Of a stretch of 64,000 bases of DNA, positions 1-8,616 are shown in pieces. This DNA comes from Deltaproteobacteria bacterium. Lineage in GTDB: Bacteria; Desulfobacterota; Binatia; HRBIN30; JACQVA1. Position numbers and translations under genes: made by a program. The notes under the pieces were generated by a model that saw only the letters and a list, made by a program, of their open reading frames with translations, was not told the DNA's origin and did no database searches. The stretch spans positions 704,951 through 768,950 of the forward strand of contig JACOST010000028.1 in the NCBI GenBank assembly GCA_016178705.1, written 5' to 3'. Position 1 is the stretch's first letter, and the number at the start of each line of letters is the position of its first letter.

Positions 1-141
1 TTCCTGATCATCGCCTGGGCGATGTTCATGGTGGTGAAGGTGATCAACGCGCTCAAGAAGGAACCGCCACCCGCCGCTGCTCCCTCGAACACTGAAGTGT
101 TGTTGGCGGAGATTCGCGATCTGCTGCGCCGTCAATCGTGA
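1..141 (+). CDS. mscL: Large-conductance mechanosensitive channel MscL, C-terminal fragment
   Basis: The reading frame is open from the first base of the window and ends in TGA at 139-141. It encodes the last 46 residues: a hydrophobic stretch ([20 protein letters not shown]), a Pro/Ala linker, and a charged helix ending [10 protein letters not shown]. This is the typical end of MscL: second transmembrane helix, then the cytoplasmic bundle helix. MscL is an inner-membrane homopentamer that opens under high membrane tension to release solutes after hypo-osmotic shock. The start lies outside the window. The next gene begins 6 bases after the stop, so the two are probably co-transcribed. Confidence 0.85.
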   Translation, partial: FLIIAWAMFMVVKVINALKKEPPPAAAPSNTEVLLAEIRDLLRRQS

Positions 142-147
142 CGGGCG

Positions 148-1056
148 ATGCGGGTTGAGACCGCAGGGCAACGCAGGCTTGCGATCGTGCTGGAATCGAT
201 CGGGAACTTTCTCAACGAGGTCTACAGCGAGTGGCGCCGCGACAACGCGCTGACTCACGGGGCGGCGCTGGCGTACTACACGCTGTTCTCGATGGCGCCG
301 CTGCTGGTGCTCATCATCGCGATTGCCGGTCTGGCGCTCGGCCGTGCGGTGGCGGAGGGCGAACTGGTCGCCAAGATCAAAGATCTCATCGGGCCCGACA
401 GTGCGCGAACCGTTGAAGGGATGATCAGCGAGGTCAGCTCGCCGGCGACGGGGATCATCGCCACCGCGGTGAGCTTGGCCACGATGCTGTTCGGCGCGTC
501 CGGCGTGTTCGGTCAGTTGCAGAGTTCGCTCAATCAGATCTGGGACACGATCGTCGCCGATGGCACACCGCCGCGTGGTGTGGTGCGGCGGCGCTTGGCT
601 TCCTTCGGCCTCATCCTCGGCATCGGGATGTTGCTGTTCTTGTCGTTGATGGTGAGTGCCGCCCTGGCGGCGCTGCACGACCTGCTCGCCCGTCACCTGC
701 CGCAGTTGAGCGGCGCGTTGCCGCTGCTCAACACCGCGCTCTCGTTTGTCCTGACGACCTCGCTGTTCGCGATGATCTACAAGGTGCTGCCCGACGTCGA
801 ACTGCATTGGCGCGACGTGTGGGTCGGTGCCGCGGTCACCGCAGTGCTCTTCAGCGTCGGCCGCACGCTGATCGGGGTGTACCTGGGACGTGCCGGCACC
901 GCATCGGTCTACGGCGCGGCCGGATCGTTGGTCGTGCTGTTGCTGTGGATCTACTACTCGGCGCAGATTCTATTCATCGGCGCCGAGTTCACCGAGGTCT
1001 ACTCGCGCCGCTACGGTTCGCGCCGCGCAGCGGCGGAGCCGGTCCCCCGTATCTGA
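148..1056 (+). CDS. YihY/BrkB-family inner membrane protein
   Basis: A 302-residue protein with about six hydrophobic segments. Near residues 30-60 is the family-typical [22 protein letters not shown] region, followed by a segment starting near residue 100 with the [22 protein letters not shown] motif. Further membrane spans follow, with [15 protein letters not shown] close to the end. Length and order match the YihY/UPF0761 (formerly 'ribonuclease BN' or BrkB) family. The molecular role of the family is unsettled; the tRNA-nuclease name is a historical error. ATG at 148 follows the mscL stop by 6 bases, so both genes likely share a transcript. Confidence 0.85.
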   Translation: MRVETAGQRRLAIVLESIGNFLNEVYSEWRRDNALTHGAALAYYTLFSMAPLLVLIIAIAGLALGRAVAEGELVAKIKDLIGPDSARTVEGMISEVSSPATGIIATAVSLATMLFGASGVFGQLQSSLNQIWDTIVADGTPPRGVVRRRLASFGLILGIGMLLFLSLMVSAALAALHDLLARHLPQLSGALPLLNTALSFVLTTSLFAMIYKVLPDVELHWRDVWVGAAVTAVLFSVGRTLIGVYLGRAGTASVYGAAGSLVVLLLWIYYSAQILFIGAEFTEVYSRRYGSRRAAAEPVPRI

Positions 1057-1080
1057 AATCGTGCTTGCCCAAGGAAGAGC

Positions 1081-1213
1081 CCCTCGATACGCAACGCTTC
1101 GATACGAAGCCTGCGGCTTCTACTCAGCGCCGCTACTCGGGGAACCGGATGTTCTTCTCGCTTCGTCTCAAATCCGTTTGCCCGAGTAGATCGCGAAGCG
1201 ATCGTATCGAGGG
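1081..1213. repeat. 133-bp inverted-repeat element, copy 1 (MITE-like)
   Basis: A non-coding element bounded by 11-bp terminal inverted repeats, CCCTCGATACG at 1081-1091 and CGTATCGAGGG at 1203-1213. Inside are two small hairpins: GAAGCC-TGC-GGCTTC near the left end and GATCGC-GAA-GCGATC near the right end. A CTACTCGGG/CCCGAGTAG pair brackets the middle. A second, clearly related copy lies at 36779-36910. The right hairpin is changed in a base-pair-preserving way between copies (C:G here, T:A there), which suggests the folded form matters. It lies between the YihY gene and the 3' end of the P450 gene. Confidence 0.8.
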
Positions 1214-1250
1214 CCTTCGTGTAAAGAACCTTGTGCTCCTGCCTGCGCCG

Positions 1251-2438
1251 CTAGCCCCGCCACTCGACCGGGAGCGATTCGATGCCGGTGATGAAGTTGG
1301 ATTCGCGCATCGGCGGCGGAGCATCGGTCGTGAGTTCGAGCGTGGGCATTCGCGCCAGCAACTCTTCGAACAGCACGCGCAGCTCGAGCCGCGCCAGACT
1401 CGCGCCCAGACAGTAGTGCGCGCCGAAGCCGAAGGCCACGTGGTCGTTCGGCGTCCGCGCGACGTTGAAAGTGAGCGGCAGGCCGAAGACGGCGGCATCG
1501 CGATTGGCCGAAGGGTAGAGCAACAGCAGCTTGTCGCCCTGGCGGATGCGCTGGCCGTGCAGCATGACATCGCGCGTTGCGGTGCGCGCCATGTTCTGGA
1601 TCGGGCTGACCCAGCGCAGCATCTCTTCGACGGCGGTCGGAATCTTCGTCGGAACCTGCGCCAACGTGCGGCGCTGCTCGGGGTGGTGGAAGAGCTGATA
1701 CATGCCGCCGCTGATGACGTGGCGCGTGGTCTCGTCGCCGCCGATCAAGATCAATAGCGACTCCATCACCAGGGCGTCATCGTCGAGCTTCGCGCCGTCG
1801 ATCTCGGCGTGCACGAGGACGCTGACGAGATCATCTTGCGGCGGCCGCGCGCGGCGATCGGCGATCACGCGCATCTGATACTCGCGATACTCGAGGAAGG
1901 CCTGCTGCGCGCGATCGAGTCGTTCGGGGATCATCACCCCCGAGGAGCTGAGCATGTCGTCGGACCAGCGCAGGAGATCGGCGTAGGCGTCAGGCTGCAC
2001 GCCGAGCATGTCGCCGATCACGATCAGCGGTAGCCAGGCGGCGAGGTCGCGCACGAAATCGAAGCAGCCACGCGCTTTGGCGCGCTCGATGAGGTCGACG
2101 CAAATCTCGCGCAAGCGCGGCTCGCGTTCGGCGACGCGACGCACGGTGAAGCCCTTGTTGACCAGCGCGCGGCGCTGGCGGTGCAGCGGATCATCGAGGT
2201 TGACCATGTAGGGCATCGACGGTGTATCGGGCCGCATCCCTTGGCTGCTGCAAAACGTGGGTGGGTCTTTTGAGACCGTCATCACATCGGCGTACGACGC
2301 GATGCCCCAGACTTGTCCAGCCTCGTCCCAGTATACCGGCGCGTGCTCACGCATCCAGTGGAAGTGCGTGTGTGCGTCGCCCGCGTAGAAGGCGCCATCA
2401 ATGAGTCGGATGTTTGGATTCTGCGGATGTGTGATCAC
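1251..2438 (-). CDS. Cytochrome P450
   Basis: A 395-residue soluble bacterial P450. The heme-binding loop FGFGAHYCLGASLAR places the axial thiolate at about Cys343. The I-helix oxygen-activation motif GGDETTRH sits near residue 235, and an EEMLRW K-helix motif follows near 275. The start is probably the GTG at 2436-2438 with a GAGAG stretch upstream. It lies 21 bases after the acetoacetate-decarboxylase-like gene, so the two form an operon read on the minus strand. Class I P450s need a ferredoxin: none is adjacent, but one is at 27710 downstream of a matching operator. The P450 subfamily and substrate cannot be told from motifs alone. Confidence 0.95.
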   Translation of the reverse strand: MITHPQNPNIRLIDGAFYAGDAHTHFHWMREHAPVYWDEAGQVWGIASYADVMTVSKDPPTFCSSQGMRPDTPSMPYMVNLDDPLHRQRRALVNKGFTVRRVAEREPRLREICVDLIERAKARGCFDFVRDLAAWLPLIVIGDMLGVQPDAYADLLRWSDDMLSSSGVMIPERLDRAQQAFLEYREYQMRVIADRRARPPQDDLVSVLVHAEIDGAKLDDDALVMESLLILIGGDETTRHVISGGMYQLFHHPEQRRTLAQVPTKIPTAVEEMLRWVSPIQNMARTATRDVMLHGQRIRQGDKLLLLYPSANRDAAVFGLPLTFNVARTPNDHVAFGFGAHYCLGASLARLELRVLFEELLARMPTLELTTDAPPPMRESNFITGIESLPVEWRG

Positions 2439-2459
2439 GATGCCTGCAACTCTCTTCGC

Positions 2460-3182
2460 TCACAGCTTGCGCGGCGCACCGAACGAGCCGTGCATGTGTT
2501 CCATCCACGTGCTCATCATCGGTGCGGTTGGTAGACCGAGGCTGCGCAGTTCGTCGGCGATCGGATGCGAACCGAGCGTGAGCGCCACGCCGTCGGCACC
2601 CGACGATACCGCCGCCGCGCCGCCGGTGATGAACTGCAGCGCGGTGGGTCCATCGAGATACGTGTAGGTGGTCATCTCCATGTCCGGCGCTCCGGCATCG
2701 GCGGCGATCGTGCGTGGTACCGTCAGTGTGAAGACGTGTTGGCCGCCCATCACCAGCGTGCAGGTCGCGCGATCGCTGTGGTACTCGATATCGATCTGCT
2801 CGACGCTCTTTGGAAAACCCCAGATCGTGCAGCCGGCTTCGCAGGTGAACGACTGATTCACCGGCAGTTTGTAGATGAACGTTCCGGCAGTTTCGGGCGG
2901 CGCGCCTCTCGGACGCACCATGAAGATGATCATTACTTCGTTGTAGTCGCCGAGATCGTTGTCGCGGTAGTCGACGAATCCAAGGATGAGTTGGGTCAGG
3001 CCCGGAGCCATCTCGACCACTTCGAAGCCCTCGCCGACTAGGCCCTGTGCGGCCGACGCAGGCACCATGAAGATCGCGTTGCCGGTGCTGGCATCACGCA
3101 CGATGGCGGGCAGCGTGATCGTGCGGCCTTGGATCACGTAGCGCCGTGAGGACGCGGGGGTTGTGTCGATAGCAGCCTGCAT
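2460..3182 (-). CDS. Acetoacetate decarboxylase-family protein
   Basis: A 240-residue protein of the acetoacetate decarboxylase (ADC) superfamily. The segment CTIWGFPKSVEQIDIEY carries Lys125 at the position of the Schiff-base lysine in the family's G-F/Y-P-K-K motif; the second lysine is Ser here. Many ADC-like proteins outside clostridia are not true acetoacetate decarboxylases, so the reaction is open: decarboxylase, or aldolase/dehydratase-like chemistry on a keto compound. It is the first gene of an operon with the downstream P450. The start ATG (3180-3182) lies inside a 16-bp perfect inverted repeat, and a TetR-type operator is 40-60 bases upstream. Confidence 0.85.
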   Translation of the reverse strand: MQAAIDTTPASSRRYVIQGRTITLPAIVRDASTGNAIFMVPASAAQGLVGEGFEVVEMAPGLTQLILGFVDYRDNDLGDYNEVMIIFMVRPRGAPPETAGTFIYKLPVNQSFTCEAGCTIWGFPKSVEQIDIEYHSDRATCTLVMGGQHVFTLTVPRTIAADAGAPDMEMTTYTYLDGPTALQFITGGAAAVSSGADGVALTLGSHPIADELRSLGLPTAPMMSTWMEHMHGSFGAPRKL

Positions 3183-3219
3183 AGCCAGTCTCCCTCGGGA
3201 CGCGGGAGACTGGCTATGC
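3179..3219 (-). promoter_or_regulatory. 16-bp perfect inverted repeat covering the RBS and start codon
   Basis: GCATAGCCAGTCTCCC at 3179-3194 and GGGAGACTGGCTATGC at 3204-3219 are exact reverse complements separated by 9 bases. Read on the minus strand, the second arm contains both the GGGAGA ribosome-binding site and the ATG of the decarboxylase-like gene. If transcription starts upstream of it, the hairpin would bury both. If transcription starts inside it, as the best -10 guess suggests, it is instead a DNA operator or palindrome. The sequence does not decide between these. Confidence 0.75.
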
Positions 3220-3242
3220 CAAAACTAACGTTCGTTAGTCAA
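3213..3242 (-). promoter_or_regulatory. Putative promoter with TetR-type operator upstream of the ADC-like/P450 operon
   Basis: ACTAACG (3224-3230) and CGTTAGT (3233-3239) form a 7-bp perfect inverted repeat with a TT centre, the size and shape of a TetR-family operator. On the minus strand the same stretch begins TTGACT, a good -35 hexamer. A weak CATAGC lies 18 bases further as a possible -10. Operator and -35 overlap, which is the classic repression layout. Seventeen of 20 bases match the stretch at 21223-21242. Confidence 0.6.
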
Positions 3243-3320
3243 GGACGCGCCGATCGAATCGAGACGGCGCGGCTGGCTTTGCACAGGGAGTTCATACGAG
3301 CGCTTCGACGTGACCGCGCA

Positions 3321-3462
3321 GCGGTTGAAACCGCGCCCTACAAAATGCGCCAAGCCTGCCTTCGCAGGCTCCCCAACCACCGCGGCTGCTGTTCGGGTGG
3401 GGTGGGGAGTCGCCGAAGGGCGACTTGGTGTTCCTTGTAGCGCGCAAATTCATTTGCCGCGC
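3321..3462. repeat. Intergenic compound inverted repeat
   Basis: The 331-base gap between the ADC-like gene start and the lipoprotein stop holds, besides the operator, a nested repeat. CCCTACAA near 3336 is answered by TTGTAG near 3435. Between them GCCAAGCCTGCC...GGCTCCCC is partly complementary to GGTGGGGAGTCGCC...GGCGACTTGG. The right end carries the near-palindrome GCGCGCAAATTCATTTGCCGCGC at 3440-3462 (positions approximate). No convincing gene lies in this gap on either strand. Confidence 0.5.
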
Positions 3463-3513
3463 CCGCCGCCGGTCGAGCCTTGCGACTCTGGGTACAAAGC
3501 CGCACGCGGACCG

Positions 3514-4272
3514 TCAGCCGGGCGGCGACAGGCGTCGGAGCGCAACGAACCCGACGCTGCTCAAGAACACGACGAGCGCCAGCAACGCCAACGGCGACGC
3601 GGCCGGCGTCGCCGCGTTGAGGCCGACCGTAATCCGATCCGTGCAGGCGACGGCGTCGGCAAATCCGCTCGACTTCACGTCCGGATCGCTGCACATGGTT
3701 TTATCGACCGCTCTCGCAACGGGCATGATGATGCCGCGGAATACACCGTTGTGTTGCGGGGCCAGCGCCACGGTCCCTTGCGCCATCTGCCCGTTGCTCC
3801 ACGTGCTGCCGGGCAGTTGCAACAGGCAGAAGAAGAATTGGACATCGGACATCGTGACGGGAACGCATCCGGTCACGTCGCTCGCGGCTTGCTGGATGAG
3901 GTTGGGCAGTTGCTGCTGCGATGACTGCATGAACGAATCCAACATCGCTTGTCCCTGCGCAATCTGGCCAGGGGTGAAGTTGCCGTTGCACGCCCGGTTC
4001 AAGTCGTCAGTGATCGGCACAAAGGGAATGAAGAGAAAGAACAACTGGTCCGGGGGAATTAAAATCGGAAACGGACTGAGATCGCTGGTCAGGTCACAAC
4101 CGGCGGTGTTCGTAACCTTGATGTTGAAAGTGTGGTTCTGGCCGACCGCACCCACGGGACCGGCGGTCAGCGTGGCGGAGATACCGGTGAGGTTGCCGCA
4201 GCCACTTGCCATCATCAACAGGCCGATGGCGGCAACCAGCGCGCGAGCGGATCTACACGTCGTTCGTGTCAT
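3514..4272 (-). CDS. Lipoprotein with C-terminal membrane anchor, unknown function
   Basis: A 252-residue protein starting at the ATG 4270-4272, preceded by a strong GGGGGAGGG ribosome-binding site. The N-terminus has a hydrophobic core ending in a lipobox-like MMASGC, so it is probably a lipoprotein. The C-terminus has PAASPLALLALVVFLSSVG followed by FVALRR, a hydrophobic span with a basic tail like the sorting tails seen in IPTL-type or other CTERM proteins. Several cysteines (CDLTSD, CNGNF, CVPVT, FFFC) suggest disulfides outside the cytoplasm. No family is recognised. It is divergent from bpt, 142 bases away. Confidence 0.7.
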   Translation of the reverse strand: MTRTTCRSARALVAAIGLLMMASGCGNLTGISATLTAGPVGAVGQNHTFNIKVTNTAGCDLTSDLSPFPILIPPDQLFFLFIPFVPITDDLNRACNGNFTPGQIAQGQAMLDSFMQSSQQQLPNLIQQAASDVTGCVPVTMSDVQFFFCLLQLPGSTWSNGQMAQGTVALAPQHNGVFRGIIMPVARAVDKTMCSDPDVKSSGFADAVACTDRITVGLNAATPAASPLALLALVVFLSSVGFVALRRLSPPG

Positions 4273-4414
4273 ATTACCCTCCCCCAAGGCCGGCTCCGAA
4301 ACGGTCTCAGTCTTTGCCAGTAACACAGGGGGGCTCAGCCGCACAATTGCGAGCGCCGAGGAGCCAGCCGTCGGCGCGCTTGCACCGACCGACCGATCGG
4401 GCAATGAGACTTCC

Positions 4415-5185
4415 ATGATGGATCCGCGTGCCGGCGTCTCGCCAACATCGGGTGGCCAGCGATTGGGCCTGGTCACGCCGCGCGAGCAGGTCGTGCACGA
4501 CGGACCGTTGCGATGTCCGTACCTCCCAAACGAGATCGCGCGCTTGCCGCTGCGGCTGCCGGCGCGCGCGCTTTCGCACGAAGAGTTCGCGCAACGTTTG
4601 CGCTCGGGCGATCGCCGCCAGGGGGTGTTGCTGTATCGGCCGACGTGCCCCACCTGCCGGGCGTGCGAGCCGATCCGCATCGATGTGCCGGCGTTCACGC
4701 CGAGCAAGACTCAGCGGCGCATCCTTCGCCGCGGCCAGACGCAACTGCAGACCGCGATCGGAACGCCGACGCTGACGCGCGAGAAGCTGACGCTCTACAA
4801 CCGCCACAAGATCGAGCGCGGCTTGCGCCGCGGCGAGGAGCTGCTCGACGCGGACGGGTACGAACAGTTCCTCGTCGACACCTGCACCGACACGATCGAG
4901 TTGACCTACCGCTATCAGGGCGCGCTGGTCGGCGTGGCGATCGCCGATCGTGCCGCCGACGCGCTGTCGGCCGTGTACTGTTTCTTCGATCCGGCGTACG
5001 AGCGCTTGAGCCCCGGTGCGTACTCGATTCTCGAACAGGTCGAGCTGTGTAAAGAGTGGGGCCTGGGCTACCTCTACCTCGGCCTCTACGTCGGCGCCTG
5101 TGCGTCGATGTCGTACAAAGCGAACTACTTGCCGCACGAGCGGCTGATCGCCGGCGAGTGGAGGCGGTTTATTCGTGAACCGTGA
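4415..5185 (+). CDS. bpt: Bacterial aspartate/glutamate leucyltransferase (arginyl-tRNA-protein transferase family)
   Basis: About 256 residues if translation starts at ATG 4415 or 4418. Family hallmarks are present: an N-terminal region with CPYLPNE, the cysteine cluster RPTCPTCRACEPIRIDV, the central YNRHKIERG, and the C-terminal LYLGLYVGACASMSYKANYLPHE. These proteins transfer leucine (or arginine) from tRNA to an N-terminal acidic residue, marking the protein for ClpAP degradation by the N-end rule. Length fits the family (about 235-255). The stop codon lies inside an 18-bp arm of an inverted repeat shared with the convergent DUF72 gene. Confidence 0.9.
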   Translation: MMDPRAGVSPTSGGQRLGLVTPREQVVHDGPLRCPYLPNEIARLPLRLPARALSHEEFAQRLRSGDRRQGVLLYRPTCPTCRACEPIRIDVPAFTPSKTQRRILRRGQTQLQTAIGTPTLTREKLTLYNRHKIERGLRRGEELLDADGYEQFLVDTCTDTIELTYRYQGALVGVAIADRAADALSAVYCFFDPAYERLSPGAYSILEQVELCKEWGLGYLYLGLYVGACASMSYKANYLPHERLIAGEWRRFIREP

Positions 5186-5285
5186 ATCGTGAGTCGTGAA
5201 GGGTGACACGGGAGTCGTGAGTGCGGTTGACTACTGGTGTCGACACTTCGGTTTCACGATTCCCGACTCACGACTCACGATTCAC
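5182..5285. repeat. Inverted repeat spanning both stop codons of convergent genes
   Basis: GTGAATCGTGAGTCGTGA at 5182-5199 and its exact complement at 5268-5285 are 18-bp perfect arms built from short ATTCACGACTC-like units. The left arm contains the TGA of bpt (5183-5185). The right arm contains the stop of the minus-strand DUF72 gene (5268-5270). Similar unit arrays lie at about 33790-33830 and 46437-46522. The loop is too long for a simple terminator, but either arm could fold locally. Confidence 0.75.
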
Positions 5286-6176
5286 CAGCATCTGCTTCAT
5301 CGTGGTCGCGTTCATCACGCCGAAATTGGCGTAGCAGTTGTTGAAGACGGCGTGGACGGCGCGCGCGCCTTTGAGGTCGCGCAAACGCCCGGTCCATTCG
5401 GCCAACTCACGCTCGGCGTAGAGGTACTTGTAGCGCTCGGCGGCGGAAATGCCCTTCTGTTGCCACGCCTCCTTGTTGCGCCCGTGGAAACGCACGTAGC
5501 CGACATCGCTGGTGAGCGCGCACACCGGCGGCACAGAGTTGGCGACCTGCGGTTCGTCGACGATGACGTACGTGAGCCCGTGGTCGCGCAAGAAATCGAG
5601 CGTGCGTTCTTGCCGGGTCGGCGCGAGCCAACTGGCGTGGCGGAACTCGATCGCCAGCGCATCATCGGGCAGGCGGGCGCGGCAGTGCTCGATGTAGTCG
5701 GCGTTCTTGCGCGTCGCGGTGAACCACGGCGGAAATTGAAACACCATCTGCCCGAGCTTGCCGGCGGCGCGCAACGGTTCGAGCGCCCGCGTGAACATGT
5801 CGAAGGCCAAGTCGCGCACCTCGTCGCGCGGCCGCGTCAGGCGCGGCTGGGCGAGTTCCGCCGGCGACAGCAATGCTTTGATCGCGCGCGGTAGCCGCTT
5901 GGTGTCGGCGGCGTGCGTGGTCAGTAACGCGAATGCTTTGACATGAAACGTGAAGTCACTCGGCGTCCGTTCGGCCCACAGCGTCGCGTTGCGTTCCGCT
6001 AGCAGCGCGTAATACGTCGCGTCGACTTCCACAGTGTCGAACTGCGCGGCGTAGAATCGCAGCCGATCCTCCGCACTCGTCACGTCGGGCGGATAGAAAG
6101 CAGCGGACGCGATCAGACTCGGATCCGTCCACGACGCGGTCCCGACGTGAAAGGTTGCGCTGTGTGGTGCGGTCAA
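5268..6176 (-). CDS. DUF72 domain-containing protein
   Basis: A 302-residue protein of the DUF72 (YecE-like) TIM-barrel family. Recognisable segments are the N-terminal FHVGTASWTDPSLI, the FDTVEVDATYYAL strand near residue 50, the FTFHVKAF strand near 75, the FQFPPWF segment, and VRFHGRNKE near residue 235. The family has no established reaction, though it resembles metal-dependent TIM-barrel enzymes. It is convergent with bpt, and its stop lies in the shared repeat. No operon partner. Confidence 0.9.
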   Translation of the reverse strand: MTAPHSATFHVGTASWTDPSLIASAAFYPPDVTSAEDRLRFYAAQFDTVEVDATYYALLAERNATLWAERTPSDFTFHVKAFALLTTHAADTKRLPRAIKALLSPAELAQPRLTRPRDEVRDLAFDMFTRALEPLRAAGKLGQMVFQFPPWFTATRKNADYIEHCRARLPDDALAIEFRHASWLAPTRQERTLDFLRDHGLTYVIVDEPQVANSVPPVCALTSDVGYVRFHGRNKEAWQQKGISAAERYKYLYAERELAEWTGRLRDLKGARAVHAVFNNCYANFGVMNATTMKQMLVNRES

Positions 6177-6203
6177 GTGCGGCTACCTTGCTTCAGAAAA
6201 ACC

Positions 6204-6319
6204 TTCACCACGAAGAGCACGAAGCACACGAAGAGGGCAGCCGAAGGAAAGATTTGTGAACCCTCAGCGTTAGAGCATTTTCGACATCCGCCCTTCGTAC
6301 TTCGTGCCTTCGTGGTGAA
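6204..6319. repeat. Intergenic inverted repeat, ACGAAG-type
   Basis: TTCACCACGAAG at 6204-6215 and CTTCGTGGTGAA at 6308-6319 are perfect 12-bp arms. Next to each arm are tandem variants of ACGAAG(A)GCACGAAG. It fills the gap between the DUF72 start and the DUF255 gene. A half copy lies at about 16176-16206, inside the start of the aminotransferase gene. A sister family (ACAGAGG type) is at 36025-36110. Confidence 0.75.
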
Positions 6320-6434
6320 CTCCCGTGTGCGGCCTCGGGAATCCACTACCTGAGAACCGATGCGCGCTTCAAGGCACGCGACCTTGACCCGTGCGGATGC
6401 AAAGCGGATGGTGGCGTTTCGCGAAGGAGCACCT

Positions 6435-8480
6435 GTGCCGCAACACACCAATCGTCTCATCCACGAATCCAGTCCGTACTTGCGCCAGCACGCGCACAAC
6501 CCGGTCGACTGGTATGCGTGGGGGGCGGAGGCGTTCGACACGGCGCGCCGCGACCGCAAACCGATCCTGCTCAGCGTCGGCTACTCCGCGTGTCACTGGT
6601 GTCACGTGATGGAGCACGAGTCGTTTGAAGACGAGGCGACCGCGGCGCTGATGAATCAACACTTCGTGAACATCAAAGTCGATCGCGAAGAGCGGCCCGA
6701 CGTCGATCACATCTACATGAACGCGGTGCAACTGCTCACCGGCCGCGGCGGTTGGCCGATGACCGTGTTCCTCACGCCCGACGGCAAGCCGTTCTACGGC
6801 GGCACCTACTTTCCGCCCGACGATCGTCACGGTCTGCCGGGGTTCAAGCGCTTGCTGCTCGCGCTCGCCGATGCTTACCGCAACAAGCCCGAGGATGTGC
6901 AGAAGAACGTCGGGCAGCTCATGGACGCGATGAAGGCGACCGAGGTGAGCCAATCGACGAATCAGTTGCCCGACGCGGCGTTGTTGCCGCAAGCCGCGGC
7001 GGCGTTGGCGCGCGCCTACGACGAGACCCACGGCGGCATCGGCCAAGCGCCGAAGTTTCCCAACGAAGCGGTGTTCGAATTATTCTTGCGCGTCCACCGC
7101 ACCAGCGGCGACGTGCGGTACCTCGAGATGGTCCTGCACACGCTGCGCGCGATGGCGCGCGGCGGCATCTACGATCAGCTCGGCGGCGGCTTCCATCGCT
7201 ACTCGGTCGACCAGCGCTGGCTGGTGCCGCACTTCGAAAAGATGCTGTACGACAACGCCCAGCTCGTGCCGCTCTACCTCGCCGCGTTTCAACTGACCGG
7301 CGACGCGTTCTTCGCCACCATCGCCCGCGAGACGCTCGACTATGTGATCCGCGAGATGCGCGATCCGGCCGGCGGCTTCTACTCGACGCAAGATGCCGAC
7401 AGCGAAGGGGTCGAAGGCAAGTTCTTCGTCTGGGATGTCGCCGAGGTGAGCCGTCTGGTCGGCGAGGAGAACGCCGAGATCGTCTGCCGCTACTGGGACG
7501 TCACCGACGCGGGCAACTTCGAGGATCGCAACATCCTGCACGTCACGCTGGAGATCGAGCAGCTAGCTAAATTGTTCCGGCGCGATGCCGGCGAGGTCCG
7601 ACAACTGCTCGCCGATAGCCGTGACAAATTGTTCGCGGCGCGCGAGCAGCGGATCAAGCCCGCGCGTGACGAGAAAGTGCTCACGGCCTGGAACGCGCTG
7701 ATGATCAGCGCGTTCGCCAAGGCCGCCGAGGTGTTCGACGACTCGAACTATCGCCGCGTCGCAGTGGACGCCGTCGCGTTCATCGAGTCGGCGCTGGCGC
7801 GTGGCGATCGCCTGCTCAGCACGTACAAGGACGGCGTTGCCAAACTCAACGGCTACCTCGATGACTACGCGTTCTTCGTCGCCGCGTTACTCGACGTGTT
7901 CGAAGCGACCCAAAATCGGCGCTACCTTGATCGCGCCGCCGCGCTCACCGCGTCGATGCTCGCGCACTTCTGGGACGACGCGGCCGGTGGGTTCTTCTTC
8001 ACCAGCGACGATCACGAAGCGCTGATCGTGCGTAGCAAGCCGGTGTTCGACGGCTCGATTCCGTCGGGCAACTCGGTCGCGGTGCGCAACCTGCTGCGCC
8101 TCTATCACTACACCGAGCAGCGCGAGTATCTCGACCGCGCCGAAGCGATGCTGCAAATTTTCGGTGCGCAAATGCGCGAGCAACCGTTCGGCTTCGCGAA
8201 CATGCTCGGCGCGCTCGATTTCTACACCCAGCAACCCCACGAGATCGTCGTCGTTACGCCAGCCGACGCAGGTGACGAACTGCTACGAAAAATCCGAGGC
8301 ACGTATCTGCCGAACCGCACGCTGACGGTTGTCGATCCCACGCACAGCGCGTCGTTGCCGACACAGTTTGCCGGCAAGACGCAACGCGACGGCAAGTCGA
8401 CGGTGTACGTCTGCCGCCGTATGACCTGTTCCGCGCCGGCGACCGAATGGAGCGAAGTGGAAGCTCTGCTCGACGCGTAG
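6435..8480 (+). CDS. DUF255 thioredoxin-domain protein (YyaL/SPATA20-like)
   Basis: A 681-residue protein. I chose the GTG at 6435: AAGGAG lies 5 bases upstream, and the following [29 protein letters not shown] is the conserved N-terminus of the family. An in-frame ATG at 6360 would add an atypical leader. The N-terminal thioredoxin-like domain carries [14 protein letters not shown] with the CxxC pair at about Cys53 and Cys56. The rest is an alpha/alpha-barrel domain like N-acylglucosamine epimerases ([31 protein letters not shown]). The cellular role is not established; a redox or sugar-related function is usually suggested. Confidence 0.9.
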   Translation: MPQHTNRLIHESSPYLRQHAHNPVDWYAWGAEAFDTARRDRKPILLSVGYSACHWCHVMEHESFEDEATAALMNQHFVNIKVDREERPDVDHIYMNAVQLLTGRGGWPMTVFLTPDGKPFYGGTYFPPDDRHGLPGFKRLLLALADAYRNKPEDVQKNVGQLMDAMKATEVSQSTNQLPDAALLPQAAAALARAYDETHGGIGQAPKFPNEAVFELFLRVHRTSGDVRYLEMVLHTLRAMARGGIYDQLGGGFHRYSVDQRWLVPHFEKMLYDNAQLVPLYLAAFQLTGDAFFATIARETLDYVIREMRDPAGGFYSTQDADSEGVEGKFFVWDVAEVSRLVGEENAEIVCRYWDVTDAGNFEDRNILHVTLEIEQLAKLFRRDAGEVRQLLADSRDKLFAAREQRIKPARDEKVLTAWNALMISAFAKAAEVFDDSNYRRVAVDAVAFIESALARGDRLLSTYKDGVAKLNGYLDDYAFFVAALLDVFEATQNRRYLDRAAALTASMLAHFWDDAAGGFFFTSDDHEALIVRSKPVFDGSIPSGNSVAVRNLLRLYHYTEQREYLDRAEAMLQIFGAQMREQPFGFANMLGALDFYTQQPHEIVVVTPADAGDELLRKIRGTYLPNRTLTVVDPTHSASLPTQFAGKTQRDGKSTVYVCRRMTCSAPATEWSEVEALLDA

Positions 8481-8506
8481 GCCACGTTTACTCCCGACAA
8501 GGACGC

Positions 8507-8563
8507 GTCCGCGCAGCGGACTCTACGGGAGAGACGTGCAGACGTAGGGTCCGCTGCGCGGAC
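8507..8563. repeat. REP pair, family A (upstream of RAYT 1)
   Basis: Two REP units in inverted orientation: GTCCGCGCAGCGGACTCTAC starting at 8507, and its near complement with GTAGGGTCCGCTGCGCGGAC ending at 8563. Each unit is itself a small palindrome (GTCCGC..GCGGAC). The same pair occurs on the other side of the RAYT gene at 9201-9256, giving the usual REP-RAYT-REP arrangement. Confidence 0.85.
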
Positions 8564-8616
8564 CATCCCCCCATCGCTGTGCGGACCGTGCGCATCGCTT
8601 GTGCTACGCTCCGGCC

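Noticed and set aside
3216-3440. Plus-strand frame starting MPKLTFVSQGR near the P450 operator
   Set aside because: It begins inside the inverted repeat and operator and runs through a repeat; the sequence is not protein-like and has no ribosome-binding site.
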